64,000 nucleotides of DNA from the NCBI RefSeq assembly GCF_900103185.1, contig NZ_FNJD01000019.1:1-64000 (forward strand), written 5' to 3'. Source of the stretch: Sulfitobacter litoralis. Lineage in GTDB: Bacteria; Pseudomonadota; Alphaproteobacteria; Rhodobacterales; Rhodobacteraceae. Position 1 is the stretch's first letter; each line of letters opens with the position of its first letter. Below the pieces are notes generated by a model. That model searched no databases. It saw only the letters and a list, made by a program, of their open reading frames with translations, and was not told the origin of the DNA. The translations under genes and the position numbers were made by a program. Positions 18,602 through 27,685 of this stretch are shown one piece after another.

Positions 18602-19867
18602 TTAGCCTGCGGTTGCGGGCTCTTTCTCGGCATCGGCGTGGATCATCAGCGGTGCCGCATCAGAGTTCACGGCTTCTTCGTTAACGACCACTTCGGTCAC
18701 GCTGTCCATGCCGGGCAGATCGAACATCGTGTTCAACAAGATGTCTTCGAGGATTGAACGCAGGCCACGTGCACCGGTTTTGCGCTGGATGGCGCGTTTC
18801 GCAATTGCCGAAAGCGCATCATCGGTAAAGGTCAGCTGCGTATCCTCGATTTCGAACAGACGCTGGTACTGTTTAACCAATGCGTTTTTCGGTTCGGTCA
18901 GAATTGTGACCAGCGCATCCTCGTCCAGATCCTCAAGCGTTGCCAGAACCGGCAAACGGCCAACGAATTCCGGAATCAAGCCGAATTTCAGCAAATCTTC
19001 GGGCTCGAGGTCGGTGAATATCTCGCCGATACCACGGGCATCCTTGTCGCGCACATCAGCGCCAAAGCCCATGGCGGACCCTTTACCGCGCGCTGCGATG
19101 ATCCGGTCCAGGCCGGCAAAAGCACCACCACAGATGAACAGGATGTTCGTAGTATCCACTTGCAGGAATTCCTGTTGCGGATGCTTGCGCCCACCTTGCG
19201 GCGGCACAGAGGCGACGGTACCTTCCATCAGCTTAAGCAAGGCCTGCTGCACACCCTCGCCGCTCACATCACGGGTGATGCTTGGGTTTTCGGACTTGCG
19301 CGTAATTTTGTCGACTTCGTCAATGTAGACGATCCCGCGCTGTGCGCGTTCAACGTTATATTCCGACGACTGCAACAGCTTGAGGATGATGTTTTCCACA
19401 TCTTCGCCGACATAGCCCGCTTCGGTCAGTGTCGTCGCATCTGCCATAGTGAACGGCACATCCAGAATACGTGCAAGCGTTTGCGCCAGTAGCGTTTTAC
19501 CACAACCGGTCGGGCCGATCAGCAGAATGTTGGATTTCGCCAGCTCAATGTCGCCGCCCTTTTGGGCGTGGTTCAGACGTTTATAGTGGTTGTGCACGGC
19601 AACTGACAAAACCCGCTTGGCCATTGCCTGCCCGATCACGTAATCGTCCAGAACATCACAAATGTCCTTGGGCGTCGGCACGCCATCGGTGGCCTTCAGC
19701 CCCGAGGCTTTGGTTTCCTCGCGGATGATATCCATGCAAAGTTCGACACATTCGTCACAAATGAAGACAGTCGGACCTGCAATCAGCTTGCGCACCTCAT
19801 GCTGACTTTTGCCACAAAAGCTGCAATAAAGTGTGTTTTTGCTGTCGCCGCTCGAAGTATTAGCCAT
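18602..19867 (-). CDS. clpX: ATP-dependent Clp protease ATP-binding subunit ClpX
   Basis: A 421-aa AAA+ unfoldase. The N-terminal zinc domain has cysteines in CSFCGKS and CDECVELC. Walker A is [15 protein letters not shown], Walker [12 protein letters not shown] and the pore loop GYVGEDV. Sensor-2 Arg is in [11 protein letters not shown]. It feeds tagged substrates to ClpP. ATG 19867 gives the conserved start [19 protein letters not shown]. clpP lies 132 bases upstream on the same strand, the usual order. Confidence 0.97.
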   Translation of the reverse strand: MANTSSGDSKNTLYCSFCGKSQHEVRKLIAGPTVFICDECVELCMDIIREETKASGLKATDGVPTPKDICDVLDDYVIGQAMAKRVLSVAVHNHYKRLNHAQKGGDIELAKSNILLIGPTGCGKTLLAQTLARILDVPFTMADATTLTEAGYVGEDVENIILKLLQSSEYNVERAQRGIVYIDEVDKITRKSENPSITRDVSGEGVQQALLKLMEGTVASVPPQGGRKHPQQEFLQVDTTNILFICGGAFAGLDRIIAARGKGSAMGFGADVRDKDARGIGEIFTDLEPEDLLKFGLIPEFVGRLPVLATLEDLDEDALVTILTEPKNALVKQYQRLFEIEDTQLTFTDDALSAIAKRAIQRKTGARGLRSILEDILLNTMFDLPGMDSVTEVVVNEEAVNSDAAPLMIHADAEKEPATAG

Positions 19868-19999
19868 TTCAACCCTTTCAGGTCTGTCGTTTGATCGTGC
19901 CCGCCATACGGCAGCCATCTATATTTTTTTGCTCGGTGCCAGCTTAGGCCAGCGGTGCGTGGTCCACAATCGTAAAATAACGGGCCACGCACGCCTTAT

Positions 20000-20659
20000 T
20001 TACTTGCCTTTTTTGTCGTCAGCTTTTGGCGCGTCAGGATCATCCATCTTGCCACGATTTTCGACGATCTCGTCAATCAGGCCCCAGTCTTTGGCTTCCT
20101 CGGGGGACATGAAGTTGTCCCGCTCCAGTGCGGCTTCGACTTTTTCCAACGGCTGGCCGGTGTGTTTGACATAAATCTCGTTCAGGCGCGTTTTCAACTT
20201 TTGCGTTTCCTGCGCGTGAATCATGATGTCCGTCGCCTGACCCTGATACCCGCCGGATGGCTGGTGGACCATGACGCGGCTGTTGGGCAACGAGAATCGC
20301 ATGCCCTTTTCACCCGCTTGCAACAACAGCGACCCCATGGATGCCGCTTGCCCGATGACCAGCGTCGATACCTTCGGTTTGATATACTGCATCGTGTCGT
20401 AGATCGACAGACCCGAGGTCACAACACCGCCTGGGCTATTGATATACATAGAGATTTCCTTGGAGGGATTCTCTGCCTCGAGGTGCAAAAGCTGCGCAAC
20501 GATGAGCGAGGACATACCGTCATGGACAGGCCCGTTCAGGAAAATGATCCGCTCTTTCAGCAGACGCGAGAAGATGTCGTACGCACGTTCGCCCCGGCTG
20601 GTCTGTTCAACCACCATAGGGACCAGCGTGTTCATATATGTATCGTGTGGATCGTTCAT
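20000..20659 (-). CDS. clpP: ATP-dependent Clp protease proteolytic subunit
   Basis: A 219-aa serine peptidase with catalytic triad Ser107 ([10 protein letters not shown]), His132 (VMVHQPSGG) and Asp181 (ERDNFMS). The opening [20 protein letters not shown] is typical of mature alphaproteobacterial ClpP. A charged Lys/Asp tail extends the C-terminus by roughly ten residues beyond the usual end. It forms the 14-mer chamber used by ClpX. Confidence 0.97.
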   Translation of the reverse strand: MNDPHDTYMNTLVPMVVEQTSRGERAYDIFSRLLKERIIFLNGPVHDGMSSLIVAQLLHLEAENPSKEISMYINSPGGVVTSGLSIYDTMQYIKPKVSTLVIGQAASMGSLLLQAGEKGMRFSLPNSRVMVHQPSGGYQGQATDIMIHAQETQKLKTRLNEIYVKHTGQPLEKVEAALERDNFMSPEEAKDWGLIDEIVENRGKMDDPDAPKADDKKGK

Positions 20660-20822
20660 AAAGCCTGCCTGATATTGCCGTTCGCCGGACCATACCCGCG
20701 AAACCTTGGCTTAAGATTAATCGCGGCATCTAAGGGGTTCAAGGGGGGCAGGCCCGATCATCTGGCTGGCCGAGGATTTGGCGGCTTGGTCAAACGGTGC
20801 GCACTGCCCGAATCATCTTTAC

Positions 20823-20834
20823 AAAACTAGTTTT
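20823..20834. promoter_or_regulatory. candidate ArsR operator, AAAACTAGTTTT
   Basis: A perfect 12-bp palindrome centred about 25 bases before the arsR ATG, within the likely promoter. ArsR proteins usually bind such dyads at their own promoters. The assignment rests on position and symmetry only. Confidence 0.45.
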
Positions 20835-20853
20835 ATGGTTTTGTCTGAGTTCC

Positions 20854-21168
20854 ATGACAGCACATCAAAAAGCCGCCCGCGCGCTCGCCGCCCTTGGCCA
20901 CGATACCCGCCTCGAAATCTTTCGCCTTCTTGTGCGCGCCGGAGACGATGCGCTGACCGTTGGTGAAATCGGGACGCATCTGAACGCCGCCCCTTCCACT
21001 CTTGCCCATCATCTAGGTGCGCTTGTCGATGCCGGTTTGATCATTCAGCGGCGCGACGGGCGGCGCATCGTTAACCGCGTGGACTTTGACGCCATGCGCG
21101 CAACGCTTTCGTTTCTAACCTCGGAATGCTGCACCGGCGTTTCGCTCAATAAGGATGCCGCCGCATGA
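20854..21168 (+). CDS. ArsR family metalloregulator
   Basis: A 104-aa winged-helix repressor with recognition region IGTHLNAAPSTLAHHLGALVDAGLI and wing QRRDGRRIVNRVD. A Cys pair in the C-terminal SECCTGV could bind metal or metalloid. Its stop overlaps the ATG of the permease by 4 bases, so it very likely controls that gene. ATG 20854 begins right at the helix preceding the HTH; an upstream in-frame start would add a non-family leader. Confidence 0.92.
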   Translation: MTAHQKAARALAALGHDTRLEIFRLLVRAGDDALTVGEIGTHLNAAPSTLAHHLGALVDAGLIIQRRDGRRIVNRVDFDAMRATLSFLTSECCTGVSLNKDAAA

Positions 21169-22217
21169 CCGATCTTTCCCACCCCTCCCGCAGTGTCGTG
21201 CGCGACGCGGTACATCACATCTGGACCCGTGAACGTGTATGGCTGGCCTTCGCCGGCCTGCTGGCGGTGGTCTTTGTGGTCGACGCACCGCTGGGGACCA
21301 GCAGCGTGCAGTTCACAATCCGCAATCTGATCGATGTTGCGCCGTTCTTGCTCTTGTCTATCGGCATCGCTGCCTACGCCAGTGCGACGGGGGCCGACGG
21401 GTTGATTGCGCGCGCTTTCACCGGATCGCCCGCCGTGATGATCGCCGTCGCAGCCGTGGCAGGCGGGCTGTCGCCGTTCTGCTCTTGCGGGGTGATCCCG
21501 TTGATCGCGGCGCTTCTTGCCATGGGGGTTCCCCTCTCCGCTGTCATGGCCTTTTGGCTGGCATCGCCCGTGATGGACCCGTCGATGTTCATGCTCACCA
21601 CCGGCGTTATGGGGGCAGAGTTTGCCATCGCCAAAACCCTCGCGGCTGTGGGGCTCGGCATCTTCGGAGGGACGATCGTGCACGCCTTGTCGCGCGCTGG
21701 CGCGTTGGCAGACCCGTTGCGCGACGGTGTCGGCAATGGCGGCTGCGGTGCGTCAAAGGTGCGCACGCCCCAGCCGGTCGTCTGGGCCTTTTGGCACGAC
21801 GACACGCGGGTGGCAAAATTCCTGCGCGAAGCCGTCAAGACCACTTTGTTCCTGACCAAATGGCTGGCGCTGGCGTTCTTGCTCGAGAGCCTCATGCTGG
21901 CGTGGATTCCCGCAGAGCTGGTGACGCGTGCCCTTGGCGGCACCGGCATCGTCCCAATCGGGGTCGCGACATTGGTCGGGGTACCGGCCTATCTGAACGG
22001 CTATGCGGCGCTGCCGTTGGTCGGCGGGCTGCTTGGTCAAGGCATGGCCCCCGGTGCCGGGCTCGCGTTTCTGGTCGCAGGCGGGGTCACATCCCTGCCC
22101 GCGGCCATCGCTGTTTGGGCGCTGGTCAAACGCCCTGTCTTTGCACTGTATATCGGGATCGCGTTGACAGGGTCGTTTGTGTCGGGGCTGCTGTTTCAGC
22201 TTTGGGTATCACTGTGA
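21165..22217 (+). CDS. Permease of the DUF318/ArsP type, metal(loid) efflux candidate
   Basis: A 350-aa membrane protein with two related halves. The first contains SPFCSCGVIPLIAALLAMGV, the cysteine motif of ArsP/SO_0444 permeases, and FWLASPVMDPSMFM. The second contains VGVPAYLNGYAALPLVGGLL. These proteins export organoarsenicals or have been linked to copper or zinc tolerance. Translational coupling to an ArsR gene with a C-terminal Cys pair fits metalloid export. The exact substrate is not readable from sequence. The znu genes next door are a separate Zur-controlled unit. Confidence 0.88.
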   Translation: MTDLSHPSRSVVRDAVHHIWTRERVWLAFAGLLAVVFVVDAPLGTSSVQFTIRNLIDVAPFLLLSIGIAAYASATGADGLIARAFTGSPAVMIAVAAVAGGLSPFCSCGVIPLIAALLAMGVPLSAVMAFWLASPVMDPSMFMLTTGVMGAEFAIAKTLAAVGLGIFGGTIVHALSRAGALADPLRDGVGNGGCGASKVRTPQPVVWAFWHDDTRVAKFLREAVKTTLFLTKWLALAFLLESLMLAWIPAELVTRALGGTGIVPIGVATLVGVPAYLNGYAALPLVGGLLGQGMAPGAGLAFLVAGGVTSLPAAIAVWALVKRPVFALYIGIALTGSFVSGLLFQLWVSL

Positions 22218-22232
22218 AACCCAAAGCTGGTC

Positions 22233-23276
22233 TTAATTTGCCAGACAGGCCGTGAAGGCCCCCGACAGGTCGCGCAGCAGGGATGGATACATCTCGACGC
22301 CCGGTGCCAGCTGCGCGCCGATCGGGTCAAGCGAGGCAGACTTTAGCGGTGCGCCGTCTTGCAGGGCCTCGATCAGGCCGGCGTTGAACTGCGGTTCTGT
22401 GAACACGCAAGCAGCTTGGGTATCTTCTACAACATCACGCACCTCGGTCAATCGTGCAGCACTGGGGGCTGCCCCATCGCTCAGGGAGATCGACGCGCTT
22501 GCCTCTACGCCAAAGCGGGCTTCGAAATAGTGATAGGCATCGTGGAAAACGATGAACTTCTGCCCCGCAAGCGGTGCCAACTCTGCCTGTAGATCGGCTT
22601 GCAAATCCGTCAGACGGGCCTGCGCCTTTTCGGCATTTCCGCTATAGAGCGTTGCATTTTCAGGGTCTTGCTGCGACAGCATGGCCGCGATCTGATCCAG
22701 CCAGACGATCGCATTCTTCGGGTCGAGCCACATATGCGGGTCCAATGCGCCCGCCGCGTGATCGTGCCCTTCGTGCGCGTCAGTGCCTTCATGATCGGCG
22801 TGGTCTTTTTCGTCGCCATGGTCATCGCCGCTATGGTCGTGCCCTTCGTGATCCTCATGGCCCTCATGGTCGTCGTGCCCGTCATGATCCTCATGCCCCG
22901 CTTCATCGCCGTGGTCATGCGCCTCGAACGCAACACCGCTGCGGTTGGTCAACAGGCGGATGCCGTCCGCATCCTGCAGGGTCAGGCGCTGTGCATCCTG
23001 TGCCAGACTATCCAAAGGCCCCTCCAGCCAAGCGGTCAGCGATGGCCCGACCCAGACCACCAGATCAGCCTGCGCGAGATTGCGGGCTTCGGTGGGGCGC
23101 ATGGCATAGCTGTGGGGCGACGCGCCGGGCGGGATGATCAGATCGGGGCTGCCTGCCCCCTGCATCACCATAGACACCAACGAATGCACAGGCGCGATGT
23201 CGGTGGCGACGCGGGGTACCTCTGCGTGGGCCAGACCGGCAGAAAAAAGGAGAGTGGTGCAAAGCAGACGGCGCAT
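22233..23276 (-). CDS. znuA: Zinc ABC transporter substrate-binding protein ZnuA
   Basis: A 347-aa periplasmic protein with a signal peptide (MRRLLCTTLLFSAGLAHA). ZnuA fold motifs include ASPHSYAMRPTEARNLAQAD (zinc-ligand His) and DPHMWLDPKNA. A long His/Asp/Glu-rich loop at about residues 120-172 (HEDHEGHDH-type repeats) probably scavenges zinc. It is transcribed away from zur across a region holding two Zur-type palindromes. Its stop lies 15 bases from the convergent permease end. Confidence 0.96.
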   Translation of the reverse strand: MRRLLCTTLLFSAGLAHAEVPRVATDIAPVHSLVSMVMQGAGSPDLIIPPGASPHSYAMRPTEARNLAQADLVVWVGPSLTAWLEGPLDSLAQDAQRLTLQDADGIRLLTNRSGVAFEAHDHGDEAGHEDHDGHDDHEGHEDHEGHDHSGDDHGDEKDHADHEGTDAHEGHDHAAGALDPHMWLDPKNAIVWLDQIAAMLSQQDPENATLYSGNAEKAQARLTDLQADLQAELAPLAGQKFIVFHDAYHYFEARFGVEASASISLSDGAAPSAARLTEVRDVVEDTQAACVFTEPQFNAGLIEALQDGAPLKSASLDPIGAQLAPGVEMYPSLLRDLSGAFTACLAN

Positions 23277-23295
23277 AAGGGGGCTCCTATAAAGT

Positions 23296-23331
23296 GTTAT
23301 ACTATAACCTTGATAGATCACACGTTATAAC
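23296..23331. promoter_or_regulatory. Zur operator(s) between znuA and zur-znuCB
   Basis: GTTATACTATAAC at 23296-23308 is a perfect dyad around a central C and matches the alphaproteobacterial Zur box core (TGTTATANTATAACA). A second, shorter perfect palindrome, GTTATAAC, lies at 23324-23331. Both sit in the divergent promoter region, so zinc-loaded Zur would shut down both arms. Confidence 0.8.
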
Positions 23332-23364
23332 ATATCAATACCGAACCCTGCTACGGAGCCAAAT

Positions 23365-23847
23365 ATGTCGACCCTTGGATTTGAAACACATGATCACGGT
23401 GCCTGTGTCGACGACGCGATGGCTGCCGCAGAGGCGCGTTGCGCGGCCTCGGACCTAAGACTGACCCCGGTGCGCCGCCGGGTGTTAGAACTGTTGCTGG
23501 CCGAACACCGCGCCCTTGGGGCCTATGACATTCTGGGGCATCTGTCCGCCGAAGGGCTTGGCGCGCAGCCCCCTGTCGCCTATCGCGCGCTGGATTTTTT
23601 GGTAAAGGCCGGACTTGCGCACCGGATCGAGGCGTTGAACGCCTATACCGCCTGTAGCCATGTCGGATTGGACCACACGCCGGCCTTTCTGATCTGCCGC
23701 AGCTGCCAATCGGTCGCCGAAAGCGAAACGGCGTTGACGCAGGGGCGTTTGGGCGACGCGGCCCGCGCGGCGGGGTTCCAGATTGAACGCACGGTGATCG
23801 AGGCCCAAGGCCTTTGTCCCGCGTGTCAGAACGAGGCCGCCGTATGA
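23365..23847 (+). CDS. zur: Fur family zinc uptake regulator Zur
   Basis: A 160-aa Fur-family repressor. It has a winged-helix part (LTPVRRRVLELLLAEHRALGAYD, then PPVAYRALDFLVKAGLAHRIE) and a dimerisation domain with structural-zinc Cys pairs CRSCQ and CPACQ. Its place between znuA and znuCB and the Zur-type palindromes upstream identify it as Zur rather than Fur. The ATGA overlap with znuC couples the two. Confidence 0.94.
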   Translation: MSTLGFETHDHGACVDDAMAAAEARCAASDLRLTPVRRRVLELLLAEHRALGAYDILGHLSAEGLGAQPPVAYRALDFLVKAGLAHRIEALNAYTACSHVGLDHTPAFLICRSCQSVAESETALTQGRLGDAARAAGFQIERTVIEAQGLCPACQNEAAV

Positions 23848-24617
23848 GCCTGATCGCCACCCATAATCTGACCCTGCGCATTGGCGGACAAACGGTGCTG
23901 CGCGACGTCGACATTGCCGTAAATGCCGGAGAGATCGTCACCATCGTCGGCCCCAACGGATCGGGCAAGTCTAGCCTGCTGCGCGCTCTGATTGGCGCGC
24001 TGAAACCTGCCGCGGGCACAATCACCCGTGCGCCGGATTTGCGCATCGGCTATGTGCCGCAAAAGCTGCAAATCGATGCGACGCTGCCGCTGACAGTGCG
24101 CGGGTTTCTGAACCTGCCCCGTCGTCAGCCGCGTGATACCGTCGCCCAGACTTTGCTGCAGGCGGGGGTAACGGACCTTGCGAAAAAGCAGATGACCGAT
24201 TTGTCGGGCGGACAGTTCCAACGCGTCCTGTTGGCGCGCGCGCTGCTGAACAAGCCCCATATCCTGATCTTGGACGAAGCGACCCAAGGGCTGGATCAAC
24301 CCGGCTCTGCCGCGTTTTACCGCCAGATCGAAGAGGTGCGCCGCGATATGGGCTGCGCCGTACTGATGGTCAGCCACGATTTGCATGTGGTGATGGCGGC
24401 CTCGGATCGGGTGTTGTGCCTGAACGGTCACGTCTGCTGCGAAGGCACGCCCGAAATCGTCGCCGACGCGCCGGAATACCGCGCATTGTTCGGCACTGGC
24501 ACCCAAGGGGCGCTTGCGCTGTACCGGCACGAACATTCGCATTCGCATGATCACACCCACGACCATACACATGATGCGGGCTGCAACCATGCGCACGGGG
24601 ACCAAGATGTTAGATGA
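23844..24617 (+). CDS. znuC: Zinc ABC transporter ATPase ZnuC
   Basis: A 257-aa ATPase with Walker A GPNGSGKSSLLRAL, signature LSGGQFQRVLLARAL and Walker B ILILDEATQGLD. The C-terminal tail is strongly His-rich (HEHSHSHDHTHDH), a feature of many ZnuC proteins that may sense or buffer zinc. It overlaps zur by 4 bases and znuB by 11 bases. Confidence 0.96.
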   Translation: MSLIATHNLTLRIGGQTVLRDVDIAVNAGEIVTIVGPNGSGKSSLLRALIGALKPAAGTITRAPDLRIGYVPQKLQIDATLPLTVRGFLNLPRRQPRDTVAQTLLQAGVTDLAKKQMTDLSGGQFQRVLLARALLNKPHILILDEATQGLDQPGSAAFYRQIEEVRRDMGCAVLMVSHDLHVVMAASDRVLCLNGHVCCEGTPEIVADAPEYRALFGTGTQGALALYRHEHSHSHDHTHDHTHDAGCNHAHGDQDVR

Positions 24618-25398
24618 CTTTTTGATACGCGCCGGGCTTGCCGGTATTGGCGTGGCATTCGCAGCCGCCCCTTTGGGGTGCTTTGTGGTCTGGCGGCGGA
24701 TGGCTTATTTCGGCGATGCGACATCGCATGCGGCCTTGCTGGGTGTCGCGCTGGCCTTGGCATTTGAACTACCGGTCTTTGCCGGGGTGTTGTTGGTCGC
24801 CCTGTCGATGGCGCTGATTGTGACGGCGCTGAACGGGCGCAGCCTGGGCACGGATACGCTGCTGGGGGTGCTGGCCCACGGGGCGCTGGCCATCGGCCTT
24901 GTGGCGGTGTCGCTGCTGCCGAACCAGCGCGTTGATCTCAGCGCCTATCTGTTCGGAGAGATTCTGGCCGTCACCAAAAGCGATCTTGCGATCATCTGGA
25001 GCGGCGCTTTGCTGTCGATCGCCCTGCTGGTTTGGCGCTGGCAAGCATTGTTATCGGCGACGCTGAACCCTGATCTGGCCACGGCGAGCGGCGTTAACCC
25101 GCGGCGTGAACAGCTGATATTGACGCTGGCGCTTGCGGTGACCGTTGCGGTCGCGATCAAAGTCGTCGGGGCGCTGCTGATCGCGGCGATGCTGATCATT
25201 CCCGCCGCCGCGGCACGCCCCTTTGCCCGAACGCCCGAGGTCATGGCCGCGACCGCCTGCGTCATCGGGGTGATCGCCGCCTTGGGCGGGCTGGCCGCGT
25301 CCTTTGCATTTGACACGCCCACCGGCCCCAGCATCGTCAGCGTCGCGGCGCTGCTGTTCGTGGTATCCTCCGGCGTGGCCCCCCTGCTGAAGCGCTAG
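24607..25398 (+). CDS. znuB: Zinc ABC transporter permease ZnuB
   Basis: A 263-aa ABC-3 family permease with about eight transmembrane segments. Family motifs are FVVWRRMAYFGDATSHAALLGVAL, LGVLAHGALAIGL and IKVVGALLIAAMLIIPAAAAR. ATG 24607 overlaps the end of znuC. It is the last gene of zur-znuC-znuB, and a long inverted repeat follows. Confidence 0.95.
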   Translation: MLDDFLIRAGLAGIGVAFAAAPLGCFVVWRRMAYFGDATSHAALLGVALALAFELPVFAGVLLVALSMALIVTALNGRSLGTDTLLGVLAHGALAIGLVAVSLLPNQRVDLSAYLFGEILAVTKSDLAIIWSGALLSIALLVWRWQALLSATLNPDLATASGVNPRREQLILTLALAVTVAVAIKVVGALLIAAMLIIPAAAARPFARTPEVMAATACVIGVIAALGGLAASFAFDTPTGPSIVSVAALLFVVSSGVAPLLKR

Positions 25399-25410
25399 GT
25401 TTTCTACGCG

Positions 25411-25461
25411 GCACACCCACCAAGGGCCGCAGCATCGCGCTGCGGCCCTTGGTGGGTGTGC
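25411..25461. repeat. perfect 23-bp inverted repeat between convergent znuB and the MHYT kinase
   Basis: GCACACCCACCAAGGGCCGCAGC at 25411-25433 pairs without mismatch with 25439-25461 across the 5-nt loop ATCGC. Lying 13 bases after znuB and 25 bases beyond the convergent kinase stop, it most simply acts as a bidirectional terminator. There is no T-run on either side, however. Confidence 0.7.
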
Positions 25462-25485
25462 ATGAACGCTAACGGAGCGTGCCGA

Positions 25486-27027
25486 TCACGCCGCCACGGG
25501 CAAAGACGGACGCCCGGTGCTGACCAGGCTATGCGGAAAGAAGACCGAGAATCTCGTGCCCTTCCCTACAGTGCTGGACACAGAGATATCGCCACCATGT
25601 GCGAGTGCCAGCTTTTTGCAGATCGCAAGCCCCAGCCCCGTGCCACCTTCTGACCGGTTGTCAGCGTTTTCGATCTGGGTGAACGCCTCGAAGATGGATT
25701 CCAGATCTTTTTGCGCCATCCCGATACCGTTGTCTTCGACCTCGAAGCGGAAGCCACCGCCGTCGACTTCGGCCCGCAGGTATATGTCTTTGGCCTTGGA
25801 GAACTTGAGAGCGTTGCCCACCAGATTGATCAGGATCTGCAGGCAGCGCCCACGGTCGGCGATCACGTCAAGGCTACCGTCGGGCACATGCAATGCCACG
25901 TCCTTGCCCTGCGCCAAACCTTGAAATTGATCCTCGACCTGCGCCAGCAAAGCCTGCGTTGGAAAGGTGCTTTTCGCCAGTTTGATGTCGTTCAACTCGA
26001 TGCTGGTATAGTCAAGGATGTCGTTAATGATGGTCAGCAGGTGGTTGCCCGCAAACTTGACACGCTGACCGTAAAGCTCTGCCTGATCGCCAATGATGTT
26101 ATAGTGTTTCTCGGTAATCGGCTCGGACGGAGGCAGCTTAGCCGTTGTGCTGGATTTGAGCTTGGTCAGGAAGCTCGCGTAGCCAATCACGATGGTCAGC
26201 GGGGTGCGCAGCTCGTGGCTGAGCACGCTCATGAATTCGGATTTGGCACGGCTCGCCGCTTCGGCAGCATCACGGGCCTCGCGTAGCTCTTCGATGCTTT
26301 CCCTGCGGGTGCGGATTTCGATGAAATAGGTGAACAACCCGCCAAGTGTGATCATCGTCGCAGTCCCCGCGATGAGCAACGCTAGCAGTTTATATTCCTC
26401 GGGATTGGCGTAACCAGGTTTCAGCCCGATGCTATTCACGCTGAACGCCGCCATACCGGTAAAGTGCAAACCAACGATGGACAGTGTCAGCACGCTTGTC
26501 ATATGCAGCCCGCTGTGGCGCGAAACACGGCTGCCTAGATACAACGCGAAGGTCGAAAAAACGATTGCCAGTAGGATAGAGGCGATCAGATAACTGCGGT
26601 CCCAATCTACCAACCCTTCGACACGGTATGCCACCATGCCGGTGTAGTGCATTGCAGATACCGCCATACCAAAGACCGCGCCGCCGATTATGGTGGTTAC
26701 GACTGACCGGAACATGCCCGCGATAATGATGCCAACTGTACAGCCTGCAATCGCTATCAGCAGAGATATAAAGGTCAGTTGTAGATTGAATGTCACCGGC
26801 GCCGCTGGCTGGTAGGCAAGGATCGCGATGAAGTGCGTGCACCAGATAGCGACCCCAGCAGTCAGCGCCGTCAGCATATACCAGATCAACGCCTGACTGC
26901 GCGGACGCCCCAAAGCATGCTGATACAGGCGTGAAACAACCCAAGACCCAAACGCACACAGCAAGAGCGCCAAAAGAACCAGACTGAAGTCGTGGTCATG
27001 GTGAATGGTGTGGGCAACTTTAATCAT
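25486..27027 (-). CDS. MHYT-domain sensor histidine kinase
   Basis: A 513-aa membrane kinase. Residues 1 to about 225 form a seven-helix MHYT sensor with the paired metal-ligand motifs WCTHFIA, AMHYTGM and GLHFTGM; these are proposed to bind copper and to sense O2, CO or NO. A short coiled linker leads to the DHp motif SVLSHELRTPLTIVIG. The ATPase domain has NLVGNALKFSK, DNGIGM and GGTGLGLAICKK. No response regulator is adjacent. Gene ends face znuB. Confidence 0.93.
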   Translation of the reverse strand: MIKVAHTIHHDHDFSLVLLALLLCAFGSWVVSRLYQHALGRPRSQALIWYMLTALTAGVAIWCTHFIAILAYQPAAPVTFNLQLTFISLLIAIAGCTVGIIIAGMFRSVVTTIIGGAVFGMAVSAMHYTGMVAYRVEGLVDWDRSYLIASILLAIVFSTFALYLGSRVSRHSGLHMTSVLTLSIVGLHFTGMAAFSVNSIGLKPGYANPEEYKLLALLIAGTATMITLGGLFTYFIEIRTRRESIEELREARDAAEAASRAKSEFMSVLSHELRTPLTIVIGYASFLTKLKSSTTAKLPPSEPITEKHYNIIGDQAELYGQRVKFAGNHLLTIINDILDYTSIELNDIKLAKSTFPTQALLAQVEDQFQGLAQGKDVALHVPDGSLDVIADRGRCLQILINLVGNALKFSKAKDIYLRAEVDGGGFRFEVEDNGIGMAQKDLESIFEAFTQIENADNRSEGGTGLGLAICKKLALAHGGDISVSSTVGKGTRFSVFFPHSLVSTGRPSLPVAA

Positions 27028-27257
27028 ATCGGCGCACTCTAACTGCTAATTTCAGGGGCGTTGATCGCCTCGGAAAGCGGCAGTTTTGAGGCATGTTTAC
27101 GTTATACTAGTGATAGCCAGATAAATACGTGCGTTCTTTAGTTATGAGAAACAATAGGTTGTGGCCATGTTAAAAGCGTCACACACGTTGGGGCAAAGGC
27201 GCTGCGTTAACCTTAACGAAATGCTCAACCACCGGTGCACAAGGCACGCAGCCCGCT

Positions 27258-27563
27258 TTAGCGCAGTTTACGCAAATAGGCCCACGACACATGCCCGCGC
27301 ACACGACGCGCCTGATCAAGCGAGACTTCGCACCAACGTGTGCCGCCGGTCTGCTGGCATTCGTGCACCTGCAAAACGGTGCCGTTGGGCAGTCCCAACA
27401 AGACGATAAACCCCGTCCCCGGCCCTGCCCGCATCTTGAGCATGTCATCCCCGTCCACGCCGCTCACTTCAAAGCGGCCCAGCGATCCTGCGGTTGCGGG
27501 GGTTGCGGATACTGTGGTGCCGATCACCAATGCCGATATTGCGGCGGTCACTGCTTTGCGCAT
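27258..27563 (-). CDS. Exported SH3-like domain protein
   Basis: A 101-aa protein with a signal peptide (MRKAVTAAISALVIGTTVSATPATA). A bacterial SH3 (SH3_3-like) fold follows: DMLKMRAGPGTGFIVLLGLPNGTVLQ, a Cys pair, and RRVRGHVSWAYLRKL. Such domains bind cell-wall peptides. It is monocistronic. ATG 27563 was preferred because it starts the signal peptide. Confidence 0.82.
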   Translation of the reverse strand: MRKAVTAAISALVIGTTVSATPATAGSLGRFEVSGVDGDDMLKMRAGPGTGFIVLLGLPNGTVLQVHECQQTGGTRWCEVSLDQARRVRGHVSWAYLRKLR

Positions 27564-27685
27564 TGTTGTTGCCCTTGTTCTAATAGCCTCGGGTTCGGTG
27601 GTAGCCTGCGCAAGCCGCAAAATAAACCGTCATATCAACCGGCGGGTGATGATCCGCCGACCCTGCGCCCTTTGGGACAACAGCG

